Shown: piece after piece, positions 8,532 through 16,133 of the stretch
How positions within the stretch are numbered: the stretch's first letter is position 1
Layout: the number at the start of each line of letters is the position of its first letter
Source: a virus
IMG/VR virus record: IMGVR_UViG_3300035698_028141
Span: 1-34,460 of that record
DNA: 34,460 bases
Reading direction: 5' to 3' (one strand)
The notes under the pieces: generated by a model
Databases searched by the model: none
Told to the model about the DNA's origin: nothing
Seen by the model: the letters and a program-made list of their open reading frames with translations, nothing else
Program-made: the position numbers and the translations under genes

Positions 8532-9260
8532 CTATACCTGTGGTGCTGTTGGGATTTCTTTATTCTCTTCTACTGGTGCTGGTGCAATTTCAGGTAACGG
8601 CGCATTTGGTCCGGGTCCGCCTACTGGTGGTGCACCTTCATCAACTGGGGGTGCGCCTTCATCAACTGGTGGTGCTTCTTCCATTGGAGGTCCACCCTCT
8701 CCGCCTGCTGCTTCTTGCATTACTTCTTGAGCAACCTGTGCAGTAACCTGTTCGATAGTTTCTACAACTTGCTGGAATTCCTCTGGACTGTTTTGAGCCA
8801 TCTCTTCTAGCTTGGCTTCGCCACCAACTGCTTCCACAATTACCGGAGCAACACCTTTCGCAATCTCTTGCATCATTTCATCTTCTTCTTGAGGATTTTC
8901 GCCAGAAGCCATGCCGACTTCTTCTGCTAAAGCCTCTGCAAATTTATCACCAGATAGTTTGGATAAACGTTCAACTACTTTCTTATCCTCTGCTACCTTT
9001 GCAATCACGGCAAATGTAGTGGTATATATTTGATCTGCGGCTTCTTTTATGCTGTTCTTAAGTCCCATCTCATATCCCATTGCCATACCCTGCCCAACCA
9101 TCTGAGCATTCTTTACCAGTACCATATCTTCTTCAGAAACTTTTTCAATGATTGACGCAACCTTTACTGACATAGTATCATTTTCCTCGTATTCCTTCAA
9201 CATATTGACCGTTACATCATGCCCAATCTTTTGAAGAGCTTCTTTTGCTTGCTTTTCCAT
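8532..9260 (-). CDS. Acidic Glu/Pro-rich core or scaffold-like protein
   Basis: This 242-residue protein begins MEKQAKEALQKIGHD and has helical, Glu/Val/Ala-rich sequence to about residue 185. A proline-rich tail with a PPVDEGA tandem repeat follows. It contains M-E-K-Q-A and I-A-K-V-A, matching the recurring hydrophobic-x-K-x-A core, and several looser versions (SVKVA, SIKEA). Position, acidity and motif content match the neighbouring 265-aa gene, and both are likely internal head-core or scaffold proteins. It follows an 88-base gap that contains a TTGACA element, so it may begin a transcript. No enzyme motif is visible. Confidence 0.55.
   Translation of the reverse strand: MEKQAKEALQKIGHDVTVNMLKEYEENDTMSVKVASIIEKVSEEDMVLVKNAQMVGQGMAMGYEMGLKNSIKEAADQIYTTTFAVIAKVAEDKKVVERLSKLSGDKFAEALAEEVGMASGENPQEEDEMMQEIAKGVAPVIVEAVGGEAKLEEMAQNSPEEFQQVVETIEQVTAQVAQEVMQEAAGGEGGPPMEEAPPVDEGAPPVDEGAPPVGGPGPNAPLPEIAPAPVEENKEIPTAPQV
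8623..8682 (-). repeat. 21-bp in-frame tandem repeat
   Basis: Two nearly identical 21-base units (8623-8643, 8644-8664) and a partial third (8665-8682) encode the PPVDEGA repeat of the Glu/Pro-rich core-like protein. The copies differ by only a few bases, so repeat number may vary between related genomes. Confidence 0.85.
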
Positions 9261-9348
9261 ATATCCTCCAGTTAATTTTATAAAAATTTTCTTTTAACGC
9301 TTCCACAATTAAGATTCTTATCCATCTACTTTTTTGTCAACTATTTTT
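9261..9348 (-). promoter_or_regulatory. Intergenic gap with TTGACA element, possible promoter
   Basis: This 88-base AT-rich gap precedes the core/scaffold genes. A perfect minus-strand TTGACA lies at 9335-9340 followed by an A run. No good TATAAT box sits at 16-18 bases; TAATTG occurs 23 bases on. It could be a phage-specific promoter or chance. A GGAGG ribosome site is present just before the ATG at 9260. Confidence 0.3.
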
Positions 9349-9792
9349 TTATCTAACAGGCTCATCACGGTTTCTTCTAATCATTTTACCGACTCCGCCC
9401 ACGGTCGCACCGACTCCAGCAACACCTGCTCCTACTCCTCCGCCAACGGCTAATGCTTTGTATGGATTTGCCTTTGCTGTATTCCATAAACCCTTAGCTG
9501 CATCACTTCTTACTTGTGATGAATGCCCTTTAACAGCACGATATGCGTTACCCTTCATATTCTTTCCATATAAATTCCAGCTTGGTTTCCCTGCGAAAAG
9601 ATCTGATTTTGCTCCAGTTGTTACTTTCTTAGCAAGATTACCTACCCTGCCACCTAAGGCAGTACCTTTAGCGGCATTATACATTGTCTTACCCATCTCA
9701 CCTGTTTGTTTACCAAGTGTACTTGCCCTGCCTGGCATACCCTTAATAAATTTCATAAAGGTATTCAGCTTGCCAGCTCCTTTTAATATCAT
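9349..9792 (-). CDS. Small basic protein with C-terminal glycine zipper
   Basis: This 147-residue protein is strongly basic (many Lys/Arg, few acidic residues) over its first ~110 residues. It then has a glycine-zipper hydrophobic segment (ALAVGGGVGAGVAGVGATVG) followed by a short basic end (MIRRNRDEPVR). It starts at ATG 9792 with GAGGAGG about 6 bases upstream. Unlike its neighbours it lacks the MxCP N-terminal tag. The layout suggests a DNA-binding or membrane-inserting internal virion protein, but no family is recognised. Confidence 0.6.
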   Translation of the reverse strand: MILKGAGKLNTFMKFIKGMPGRASTLGKQTGEMGKTMYNAAKGTALGGRVGNLAKKVTTGAKSDLFAGKPSWNLYGKNMKGNAYRAVKGHSSQVRSDAAKGLWNTAKANPYKALAVGGGVGAGVAGVGATVGGVGKMIRRNRDEPVR

Positions 9793-9803
9793 ATCAGCCT
9801 CCT

Positions 9804-10019
9804 CTAATAATCCATTTTATCTTTTTTGAATATTTTTTTGCTATCTATATTAATGCCGGGCACTGCCGACTTTGTACTTTTTACTTTATAATTTATTCCC
9901 ACATTCGTACCAGGCTTTATAGAAATAGTTTTTGGTGTCTTAATAGTCGGAGCCTTTATATTAGGAATGGACTCCATCCCTGCCTCGGCAGCTCTCTTTA
10001 TCAATAGTGGACATTTCAT
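9804..10019 (-). CDS. Small tagged protein, function unknown
   Basis: This 71-residue protein starts with a variant of the shared tag, MKCPLLIKRAAEAGM: Cys3, Pro4 and Ile7 are kept, and the K-x-A part is slightly shifted (IKRAA). The rest is basic, rich in Lys, Ile and Pro (IPNIKAPTIKTPKTISIKPG), with no clear domain. It lies between two other small basic or tagged genes downstream of the protease. By analogy with T4 internal head proteins it may be packaged cargo; nothing in the body says what it does. Confidence 0.6.
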   Translation of the reverse strand: MKCPLLIKRAAEAGMESIPNIKAPTIKTPKTISIKPGTNVGINYKVKSTKSAVPGINIDSKKIFKKDKMDY

Positions 10020-10021
10020 AT

Positions 10022-10474
10022 CTACCCCTGTTGAGGTTGTGGTTGTTTTTCACTTTGATTTCTAGATGCCAAGTAATTATTTAGCATAGATCCTGCACCT
10101 ACCATTGCAGTCCCTACGGCTCTTTGTGGTTGTTCAGCTTTAACTCTATCAGTTTCTAACTTCATCATTTCCATTCTCTTCATATCGGCTTCGCTCTTTC
10201 TATTCCTAATTCGCTGACCTAGCTCAGGATAATCTAGTATAAGCCTTCTCACAATTTTATTTTGAAGGTTTTCCTTAGCTATTGTAGGTGCAATGCCAAG
10301 AGTTGGAATTCCGGTAAGCCACGGATGTCTTAAAGAAAAGCTATCATCATATCCCTTATTGATCAATCCTCTTACTTGCTCTTCCCGCTCATCTGGCAAA
10401 TATTCTCCAATGGCGTCCTCAATACGACCTACTCTCATCTTTGCTATTTTAATTATAACATCTGGACATTTCAT
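10022..10474 (-). CDS. Tagged small helical protein, function unknown
   Basis: This 150-residue protein starts with the tag MKCPDVIIKIAKM, which matches the consensus at Cys3, Pro4, Ile7, Lys9 and Ala11. The body is charged and helical (GRIEDAIGEYLPDEREEQVR). It has a hydrophobic patch near HPWLTGIPTLGIAPTIAKEN, then a long basic helix (EADMKRMEMMKLETDRVKAE) and a Gln/Pro-rich end. It is two bases away from the next tagged gene. No enzyme motif is visible. Packaging into the head is inferred from the tag. Confidence 0.6.
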   Translation of the reverse strand: MKCPDVIIKIAKMRVGRIEDAIGEYLPDEREEQVRGLINKGYDDSFSLRHPWLTGIPTLGIAPTIAKENLQNKIVRRLILDYPELGQRIRNRKSEADMKRMEMMKLETDRVKAEQPQRAVGTAMVGAGSMLNNYLASRNQSEKQPQPQQG

Positions 10475-10484
10475 AATTGACTCC

Positions 10485-10694
10485 TTAATAATTAGCGATC
10501 CTGCCGCCTAATCTATTTATTTTCCCCTGCAGCTTGGGCAGAGCGCTACGCGCCATATCCTTTTTAGATAAAGACATTATTTTAGTATTTAAAATTTTCT
10601 TTAGCCCTGCTTCCCTGTTAAGTCCCGATGTAAGATATCTTTTAAGATACCCCTGACTAAGTGCTTCTTTTGTTATCTCTCTTGGACAATTCAT
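10485..10694 (-). CDS. Very small tagged basic protein
   Basis: This 69-residue protein is almost entirely tag plus a basic helical body. The first eleven residues, MNCPREITKEA, match the tag consensus. The rest (LSQGYLKRYLTSGLNREAGL and a Lys/Arg-rich end) is strongly basic, which would suit contact with packaged DNA. The start overlaps the end of the upstream 117-aa gene by 4 bases (ATGA type), so expression is coupled. No family is recognised. Confidence 0.6.
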   Translation of the reverse strand: MNCPREITKEALSQGYLKRYLTSGLNREAGLKKILNTKIMSLSKKDMARSALPKLQGKINRLGGRIANY

Positions 10695-11044
10695 ATAACC
10701 TCGCGTTTATCTACTTTCCAATCTTCTTTTGTAGCACTGTCTAATTTCCAAGTTTTTCCAGTTCCCGGTTTAGGATCTATAGTACCATAAAACTCTGATC
10801 TAATATGTAAATCACCATCTTCTATTAATAATTTCATACGTTCTAATGACAGTTTGCTTATAAACATCTCTACCCTATTTTGTAATAATATAAGCATTTT
10901 CCCATTATGTATTACATGACTAAGAATTAAATCATGAATAATTATATTCTTTCCAGGGTGTTGCATAGCCTTGCCAATGGCTTCGAGTATTTTCCCATCT
11001 GTTTCACCATATAATCTTATCGTATCACCATTTTCATTCTTCAC
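10691..11044 (-). CDS. Small protein downstream of an orphan tag, function unknown
   Basis: This protein of about 117 residues reads VKNENGDTIRLYGETDGK onward, with a strand-helix-strand body and a repeated-strand region (LLIEDGDLHIRSEFYGTIDP). I place the start at GTG 11044 (TTG 11047 is possible), with GGGAGG a few bases upstream. That ribosome site lies inside an out-of-frame 11-codon reading frame encoding a tag (MKCPREAVGEE then stop). So this gene either lost its tag by a frameshift or is translated by coupling from the short frame. It sits between tagged genes. No function can be assigned. Confidence 0.55.
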   Translation of the reverse strand: MKNENGDTIRLYGETDGKILEAIGKAMQHPGKNIIIHDLILSHVIHNGKMLILLQNRVEMFISKLSLERMKLLIEDGDLHIRSEFYGTIDPKPGTGKTWKLDSATKEDWKVDKREVI

Positions 11045-11069
11045 CAACTGCCTCCCTTGGACATTTCAT
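11034..11069 (-). CDS. Orphan 11-codon tag reading frame
   Basis: Starting at ATG 11069 with GAGGA about 8 bases upstream, this frame reads MKCPREAVGEE then TGA. Its ATG overlaps the TGA of the upstream tagged gene (ATGA), the same arrangement seen between real genes here. Cys3 and Pro4 of the tag are intact but the I-x-K-x-A part is not. It is either the decapitated start of the following gene or a leader that feeds ribosomes to it. Confidence 0.4.
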   Translation of the reverse strand: MKCPREAVGEE

Positions 11070-11299
11070 TTTATTTTCCTCGGTTTGGCAACAAACTTAC
11101 CTCTAGAGAATATATTTAATTTTTTCCCAGTATATAAGTTTTTGCGCCCATAACCAGGATGACTTTTTAGCAGTTGTTCCCATTTTCCCTTATCAACCCC
11201 TGCTCCCTCTAATATAAAAGCAGGATTATCCACGTTTAACATCATTCTTGCCATAGCCATATTACTAGCTTCCTTCACTATCATTCTTGGACATTTCAT
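11066..11299 (-). CDS. Very small tagged basic protein
   Basis: This 77-residue protein begins MKCPRMIVKEASNMA, a full match to the tag consensus. The body has DNPAFILEGAGVDKGKWEQL, then a strongly basic end (KKLNIFSRGKFVAKPRKIK). The start overlaps the protease-like gene's stop by 4 bases (ATGA), so it is translated right after the protease. A cut after the tag would release a small basic protein. No family is recognised. Confidence 0.6.
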   Translation of the reverse strand: MKCPRMIVKEASNMAMARMMLNVDNPAFILEGAGVDKGKWEQLLKSHPGYGRKNLYTGKKLNIFSRGKFVAKPRKIK

Positions 11300-13302
11300 A
11301 ATTTCTCCTTATCTACCTTTGCAATCGTATCCCAAAGCATAGCAACAACACGAGGCTGTTCTTCCAGTGAATATTTTTCCATATCCATACCTTCGAACCC
11401 CATGCCTTGTTTTACCATATCTTCCATGCCTCTTTTAAATAGCCAATTAACCGGCATCTTTAACACTTTGCCTATAACGTCCCTGGACGGCTTATTTGCA
11501 AGCATAATTCCGCCGATGGCAGAAGTACCGGGATTCTTAGCAATAAACTTATTAGCATTGCTGATTCGCTCACCTCTTCTAGCTCTATTTATTTGGTGTT
11601 GCCCATATACATATGACAAAGGAACTATCCCTAATGTAGACAATGCCAGCGTCTTTATAGGATTCATCTTAATCGCTGTCTTGGGCATCTGATCTCGCTG
11701 GTATGCATCATATTCGCTTTCTACTGATCTACCAACTTCGGTCAAAGCCATTGCCCCTGCAACCGAGCCCATTAAAGCAAATTTATTCTTCCACATAGCC
11801 TTCATAACATCAACCATGGCCTTACTACCAGTTACCCTTGCCAATCCTAAATATGCGGCAATTGCTAGTAAAGATGTAGGCAATATGTCCCGCGCCGAGC
11901 TAGGTGGGTTTAACGGTGTTTGTATAGCATCTGCTTTCTTTATCATTATAATACGAGACACCATAGGTTTACTATGATAAGATTTCTGACCAATAAATGG
12001 TTTTAAAAGCTTAATAATGTCATCGGAAATATTCTCTTCACCAATATTATATGGAGAGCGCTCTTCATTCACTATATTTTCAAGACGCATCATCCTGCCT
12101 ACGTCATTTTCAGTAATGACCTTCCCTTCTCTCTCATATTTGTCAGCAAGATCTTTTTTCCCCTGGATTATAAGCGTTATTCTTTGGAATTCTTTAGGCT
12201 TTGGAGACATGCCAAGTCCCATCATTGTAGTTATGATCTTATCTATGTCGTGAGTTGCTAATTCATCAATAACTTCATTAGGGAGGTCTGGTTCTATTTC
12301 TCGTAAAACGGGAGTGATATAAGAATTCATGTATTCTTTGATTTGCTTATCATCATCACTTATAACCTCGCCATCAACTTCTTTCTCTATTTCAGCATCC
12401 TTATCAGCCTCATTAGTCTTTTCTAGTTTAAGATCTTCTGGATCCGTAATAGTTTCATCTTCACTAGCAACCTTAGCCAGTACAACTGCAGAACGATCTG
12501 CAGGGCGTCCGACTGTATCAGGGCTTGTTAGATTACTAATATCAAAGAATGAAGGATACATATTAACCATAAATGCTTTCCGTCCTTCTACATATTCGCC
12601 CTTATGAAACTTTATATGATTACAATATCTTTTAGCGGTTGCGGCAATACCCTTAGCCCCTCCATCTTTATTGAGCTCTTTGATATATGAAAGGTCTACG
12701 CCATACTTCTTTCCTATATCATGTATTGTCTTCAAATCTTTAGCCTGGGCAATCTTCTCCATATCACTATTGGGGATTGCATAGAACTCTCGCCACCTAG
12801 GATGGCAGATAGAGCAGCAGTCGAAAGACACCTTAGTACCCATTGACACCTTAATATCCTTCCCCTTTGCTAAGGCATCCCTTGTCCAATCATCCGTTTC
12901 AAGATCATATTCTACGATCAACTCAACCCTTGCCATCTTATTATTAAAGAAAGAGAATACCACCCTGCCGTATGATTTCTTAGGATCTTTATTCTTATGT
13001 AGCCTATACCAGTATGCATTTTTTACAAATGTCTTATGTCCGTATTCTTCCGTGTCATTATCAAGAGACTTAGTCGGGAAATAATCACCGTTATTGTTTT
13101 GTCCCCAGTTCTCATCAGTCATTGCCGCAATCAATAAGTACCCCTTTCCATTCTTGGGTTCCATGCTTGCAATAAAATCTTTTATCTCTGTAGAAAGCTC
13201 TTTATCCGCAGCTTCTTTAAGAAAATTACCCTTCTGGATGAGACTTTCTACTATAGTGTTTTCACTATCTTGCTGTTCAATGTATTTGATCATTCCTGAC
13301 AT
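11296..13302 (-). CDS. Probable prohead maturation protease fused to a membrane-like C-terminal region
   Basis: This 668-residue protein's first ~275 residues have the layout of phage prohead serine proteases: an opening NNNGDYFP at 69-76, a His at 102 in LHKNKDPKKSYGRVV, strand-rich sequence, and a Ser at 153 in KVSMGTKV, matching the family's H...S-x-G pattern. A Cys/His cluster (C162, C163, C166, H167, C227, H229) may bind metal. After residue 275 come an acidic linker, then at 447-457 an 11-residue M-x-S-x-x-x-M-x-K-K-A resembling a degraded tag. The C-terminal ~200 residues are hydrophobic and Gly/Ala-rich (LLAIAAYLGLA, FALMGSVAGAMAL). FLKEA, MEKIA, LAKVA and MIKKA motifs suggest self-cleavage. 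It lies upstream of the scaffold and capsid genes, the usual protease position. The active-site residues are assigned by eye. Confidence 0.7.
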   Translation of the reverse strand: MSGMIKYIEQQDSENTIVESLIQKGNFLKEAADKELSTEIKDFIASMEPKNGKGYLLIAAMTDENWGQNNNGDYFPTKSLDNDTEEYGHKTFVKNAYWYRLHKNKDPKKSYGRVVFSFFNNKMARVELIVEYDLETDDWTRDALAKGKDIKVSMGTKVSFDCCSICHPRWREFYAIPNSDMEKIAQAKDLKTIHDIGKKYGVDLSYIKELNKDGGAKGIAATAKRYCNHIKFHKGEYVEGRKAFMVNMYPSFFDISNLTSPDTVGRPADRSAVVLAKVASEDETITDPEDLKLEKTNEADKDAEIEKEVDGEVISDDDKQIKEYMNSYITPVLREIEPDLPNEVIDELATHDIDKIITTMMGLGMSPKPKEFQRITLIIQGKKDLADKYEREGKVITENDVGRMMRLENIVNEERSPYNIGEENISDDIIKLLKPFIGQKSYHSKPMVSRIIMIKKADAIQTPLNPPSSARDILPTSLLAIAAYLGLARVTGSKAMVDVMKAMWKNKFALMGSVAGAMALTEVGRSVESEYDAYQRDQMPKTAIKMNPIKTLALSTLGIVPLSYVYGQHQINRARRGERISNANKFIAKNPGTSAIGGIMLANKPSRDVIGKVLKMPVNWLFKRGMEDMVKQGMGFEGMDMEKYSLEEQPRVVAMLWDTIAKVDKEKL

Positions 13303-13325
13303 TTATAGTCTCCTAATATAATACT

Positions 13326-13559
13326 TTACCGTGAAACAGTTCTTTTTAATGAGCGATTAACACTCCCATTTAAAAGATTCATACCCTGATCATACGCTTT
13401 TCTGTAACTGGTTACTATATGCTCAGGAACTTTCATATCCTTAGGATATCTCTGTATTAAGGCAGCTAGAGCCTCAACCTTATCAGTTGCCTTACGCCCA
13501 GCTCTTCCAAGTAGGCCTGGACTCAATGCCTCTTTAATTATTAATCCTGGACATTTCAT
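13326..13559 (-). CDS. Very small tagged basic protein
   Basis: This 77-residue protein starts MKCPGLIIKEALSPG, matching the tag consensus fully. The rest is basic and helical (GRAGRKATDKVEALAALIQR) and ends in a Lys/Arg-rich tail (NRSLKRTVSR). It ends 23 bases before the protease-like gene starts. The basic body suits packaging with DNA in the head. No catalytic residues or known domain are visible. Confidence 0.6.
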   Translation of the reverse strand: MKCPGLIIKEALSPGLLGRAGRKATDKVEALAALIQRYPKDMKVPEHIVTSYRKAYDQGMNLLNGSVNRSLKRTVSR

Positions 13560-13571
13560 AAGTCTTCTCCT

Positions 13572-13846
13572 CTATACTGTGTTCAATGGGAATATTATTC
13601 TCAATCCCAATCCGATAATTATTCCTATTGCATCAGCTGTCAAGTCTTTATAGCTCATCCCAGACTTACGGATATCCGATACTTCCTTAAAAATGCCCGC
13701 AACACCAGCCGTAACACCCCCAAAAAAGTATGTAATAAACACGCATCCCAGCAAGTGCCACAGCTTATCTATGGTTGTCCACTTATCATTAAACTGAATT
13801 ATCTTATGCTTCTTGATCCACGCAACAAAACTTATCCATATAACAT
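13572..13846 (-). pseudogene. YfiM-like small membrane protein with a disrupted frame
   Basis: A strong GGAGG site at 13851-13855 leads to ATG 13846, but that frame stops after four codons. In the next frame the sequence is open and continuous, with IDKLWHLLG and further on GIFKEVSDIRKSGMSYKD followed by DAIGIIIGLG. This is the DK-x-x-H ... KE-x-x-D-x-R ... KDL-x-x-D-x-x-G layout of the YfiM family of small membrane or envelope proteins. The DKLWH part lies upstream of the only available in-frame start, a TTG at 13754 with no ribosome site, so the real gene begins earlier. A single missing base near 13844 would restore a protein of about 91 residues. It is either a sequence error, decay, or recoding. 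Confidence 0.5.
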
Positions 13847-13858
13847 TTTTCCTCCAAA

Positions 13859-14560
13859 TTATAACCCAAAAAATTTTATACCGGCATAAATGCCATGAAG
13901 CCCATTCTTTCCCTTCTTAAAGTTAGAGACAGCCTGTATAGACCATCGTTCATTGAATATCACCTGGGGACCAAGCATAGGATCAAACCTTTCTACCCCA
14001 CCATTTGCGCCACCGTTAAGCCATACCTGTAGTTTATCTTTCATATCAACCTGTTTAGGCAATTTAACCAGTATAGGATCCAATATCTGCTGATACAACG
14101 TCCCGTCCATTAAGAAATCATAATCTTCCGTCATCCAAACATCTACAACTACCTGTTGAGCAGTCATAAATCTTAATGTATCTCCTGTTTCTTCGAATAC
14201 TATCTCATATGATACCTTAAGAGAATCATCTACACCAAGGGTATCGGTCATCACCCTCGCGATCTGCGTACCCGGTTCTACCGATGTCGAATCAGAAAGC
14301 CATATTGTATCCAAGAGAGTTTTAACTATGATATCCGGATTACTCTTTAAAGAATCCCATCTAGTTTTCCAGAATTCAGCTAATATCGTCATACCGCTAA
14401 GAGAATCTTTAACTGCTTTTATCTCTGTATCCTTACCGGCTATTACTTCTGACTTGGTATCATTCAGCTTAGCAATGCGTGTAGCTTGCATAATATTGAT
14501 GCCGACACTACCAACTACTATGGCAAATAATATGAGTATTGCCTTTACTTGTAAGGTCAT
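13859..14560 (-). CDS. Membrane-anchored coiled-coil protein, spanin-like candidate
   Basis: This 233-residue protein has an N-terminal membrane segment (ILILFAIVVGSVGINIM) and then a short coiled coil (IAGKDTEIKAVKDSLSGM). A middle part follows with repeated D-T-x pairs (TLLDTIWLSDS, MTDTLGVDDS), and then a beta-rich Gly/aromatic C-terminus (LQVWLNGGANGG, GIYAGIKFFGL). That layout is like phage envelope-spanning proteins that bridge inner and outer membranes at lysis. It overlaps the upstream membrane gene by one base (ATAATG type) and the next gene follows closely. No lipobox is visible, so it is not a standard two-gene spanin; a tail or envelope-interacting role is possible. Confidence 0.45.
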   Translation of the reverse strand: MTLQVKAILILFAIVVGSVGINIMQATRIAKLNDTKSEVIAGKDTEIKAVKDSLSGMTILAEFWKTRWDSLKSNPDIIVKTLLDTIWLSDSTSVEPGTQIARVMTDTLGVDDSLKVSYEIVFEETGDTLRFMTAQQVVVDVWMTEDYDFLMDGTLYQQILDPILVKLPKQVDMKDKLQVWLNGGANGGVERFDPMLGPQVIFNERWSIQAVSNFKKGKNGLHGIYAGIKFFGL

Positions 14561-14976
14561 TATTCTTCCTGCGATTTACCGTGTCTTTCTACAAAACCTT
14601 CAATAATGTTATACAATAGTTTAGAGAAAGCGAATAATAGCCCTGCAACAATAATATAGTCCAAAAACCTAGGGATAACTACGTCTGTAGCTCCCCTTTC
14701 CCTGTTATACGCACCAAACATATTACTAATCATATGAAATTTGAATACCCAAGAGATAAGAAACGCATATATAAGACTCACCCATCTCTTAAGTTCACTA
14801 GGTAGTCCATCAACAAACCAGCTTCTAAACGGCTTTAGTGCTGACCAATCACCCCAACTGTCAGGAATACCCTTGAACATACTGCTTGTGGTTTTAACTA
14901 AGGCATATACACAAATAACAAGCACCATAAACATTGTTATATCCATCCTAAATACATCAAACATGCTTGGAACCAT
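14560..14976 (-). CDS. Small multi-pass membrane protein, holin candidate
   Basis: This 138-residue protein has about three hydrophobic segments, near MFMVLVICVYALV, SLIYAFLISWVF and YIIVAGLLFAFSKLLY. It has a charged C-terminus (FVERHGKSQEE). Size, topology and its place beside a spanin-like gene fit a holin, which makes the inner membrane permeable at lysis. Holins cannot be identified by motif, so this rests on topology and context. It is spaced 2 bases from the upstream membrane gene, and its stop overlaps the next start. Confidence 0.4.
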   Translation of the reverse strand: MVPSMFDVFRMDITMFMVLVICVYALVKTTSSMFKGIPDSWGDWSALKPFRSWFVDGLPSELKRWVSLIYAFLISWVFKFHMISNMFGAYNRERGATDVVIPRFLDYIIVAGLLFAFSKLLYNIIEGFVERHGKSQEE

Positions 14977-14978
14977 AA

Positions 14979-15749
14979 TTACCTCCTAGTGACATTTCCC
15001 TTGGGAACACCATCAATATCATGATATGCATCCCAATAAACCAATAAACTATCAAGTGAATACCTATAAAAACGTATGATCAAAAGTTTCATCTCATACT
15101 CTACATTAATGTTATTAATCCTTCTCTGGGGATTTAGTAGCCACTCAACGTCCTTAATGAAGTTAGCAACGTGACTAGTATGTGTTTTTTTATAAAAATA
15201 TTTAATAAACCCTTCTTCCCCTTTCAAGGCAATACTCCAGTCAGTTTTAACCTTAATTATTTTCACCTTCATTTCAGCGCTTATATCTTCAATCTTTAAC
15301 TTAGAAAGATCTCCATCTAGGATACTGTTAAAAAAATTCCTCATGCCATCAGCTTTTATAATAATTAAATCTGATAAGGGATCTTTATCTCTAGCGCAGC
15401 GAATCGCCTCACTTTTTATACCCTTCATCTCATCACCTATCTCTAATTTACCATGTACTACCGAAGTAATCTTAGTATTAAGATCAATCTTCTTATTCAT
15501 AACCCTCTGGTTTGATAAGATCTTTTCAAGCTGCTTTTCGATGCCACTACTTTTTACCATACAGTGAGACTGTATAGTATTAGTAGCAATGATCTCATAT
15601 TTATCTTTGGCAGAATTAATTACTGATTTATTGCCAAATATGTTACCAATGGTAAACACAAGTGCAGTCAAAGCTGCAATTATAAATTTATCCCAAAAAC
15701 TACCCAATGGTACCGCCGCTGCTGCCGCCAAAATTGTCGTTACTATCAT
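14979..15749 (-). CDS. Membrane-anchored protein of unknown function
   Basis: This 256-residue protein begins with two hydrophobic stretches (MIVTTILAAAAAVPLG and FIIAALTALVFTIGNIFG) and then becomes soluble and charged, with coiled-coil-like helices (SSGIEKQLEKILSNQR). It has a long alpha-helical body and no known domain. It leads the group of three membrane genes between the portal block and the protease-like gene. It may act in lysis or host membrane interaction. RBS AAGGA precedes the ATG at 15749. Confidence 0.55.
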   Translation of the reverse strand: MIVTTILAAAAAVPLGSFWDKFIIAALTALVFTIGNIFGNKSVINSAKDKYEIIATNTIQSHCMVKSSGIEKQLEKILSNQRVMNKKIDLNTKITSVVHGKLEIGDEMKGIKSEAIRCARDKDPLSDLIIIKADGMRNFFNSILDGDLSKLKIEDISAEMKVKIIKVKTDWSIALKGEEGFIKYFYKKTHTSHVANFIKDVEWLLNPQRRINNINVEYEMKLLIIRFYRYSLDSLLVYWDAYHDIDGVPKGNVTRR

Positions 15750-15791
15750 TCTTTATTCCTTTCTGTTTTTATTTTGTGATCACCTCATGAT

Positions 15792-16097
15792 CTACCACTT
15801 CACGATTATTTGGGCAGCGATTACTGTTGCTTGAGCACCACTTTTAATATTTACGATACTGCCTGCATAATCCATACCGGAAACACAAACCTCTTCAACA
15901 TATGGAGTATCCATGCCTACCATCCCGGCATAGTAGATAGAATACGTACCATCTACATTACACTTAAATCCCCTTGCTGGATGACTAAAGTTTGCCCCGT
16001 CAAAGTCATTAAGATCTGCGCCATAGGCAGGTAAATTCATTGCCACGGCTATTTTTTGCTTTAAGTAATACTTCATCCTCGTCCAATCAAACATCAT
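15792..16097 (-). CDS. Small protein, beta-rich virion-like, function unknown
   Basis: This 101-residue protein begins MMFDWTRMKYYLKQKIAVAM and is followed by strand-rich, Gly/Asp-rich sequence (ANFSHPARGFKCNVDGTY, MDYAGSIVNIKSGAQATV). Two ATG codons at 16094 and 16097 follow the same GGAGG site, so the exact start is ambiguous by one residue. Its position after the 251-aa beta-rich gene suggests a minor virion protein. No function can be assigned. Confidence 0.5.
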   Translation of the reverse strand: MMFDWTRMKYYLKQKIAVAMNLPAYGADLNDFDGANFSHPARGFKCNVDGTYSIYYAGMVGMDTPYVEEVCVSGMDYAGSIVNIKSGAQATVIAAQIIVKW

Positions 16098-16133
16098 ATA
16101 TCCTCCGATTATCCTTAAAATTTATTTTTATGT

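Noticed and set aside
7995-8597. Long plus-strand open frame rich in Ser and Gly
   Set aside because: It is the complement of the low-complexity Pro/Glu gene on the minus strand, with no ribosome site and no independent protein character.
9458-9829. Plus-strand open frame of 123 codons with hydrophobic stretches
   Set aside because: It is the shadow of the basic glycine-zipper gene and has no ribosome site.
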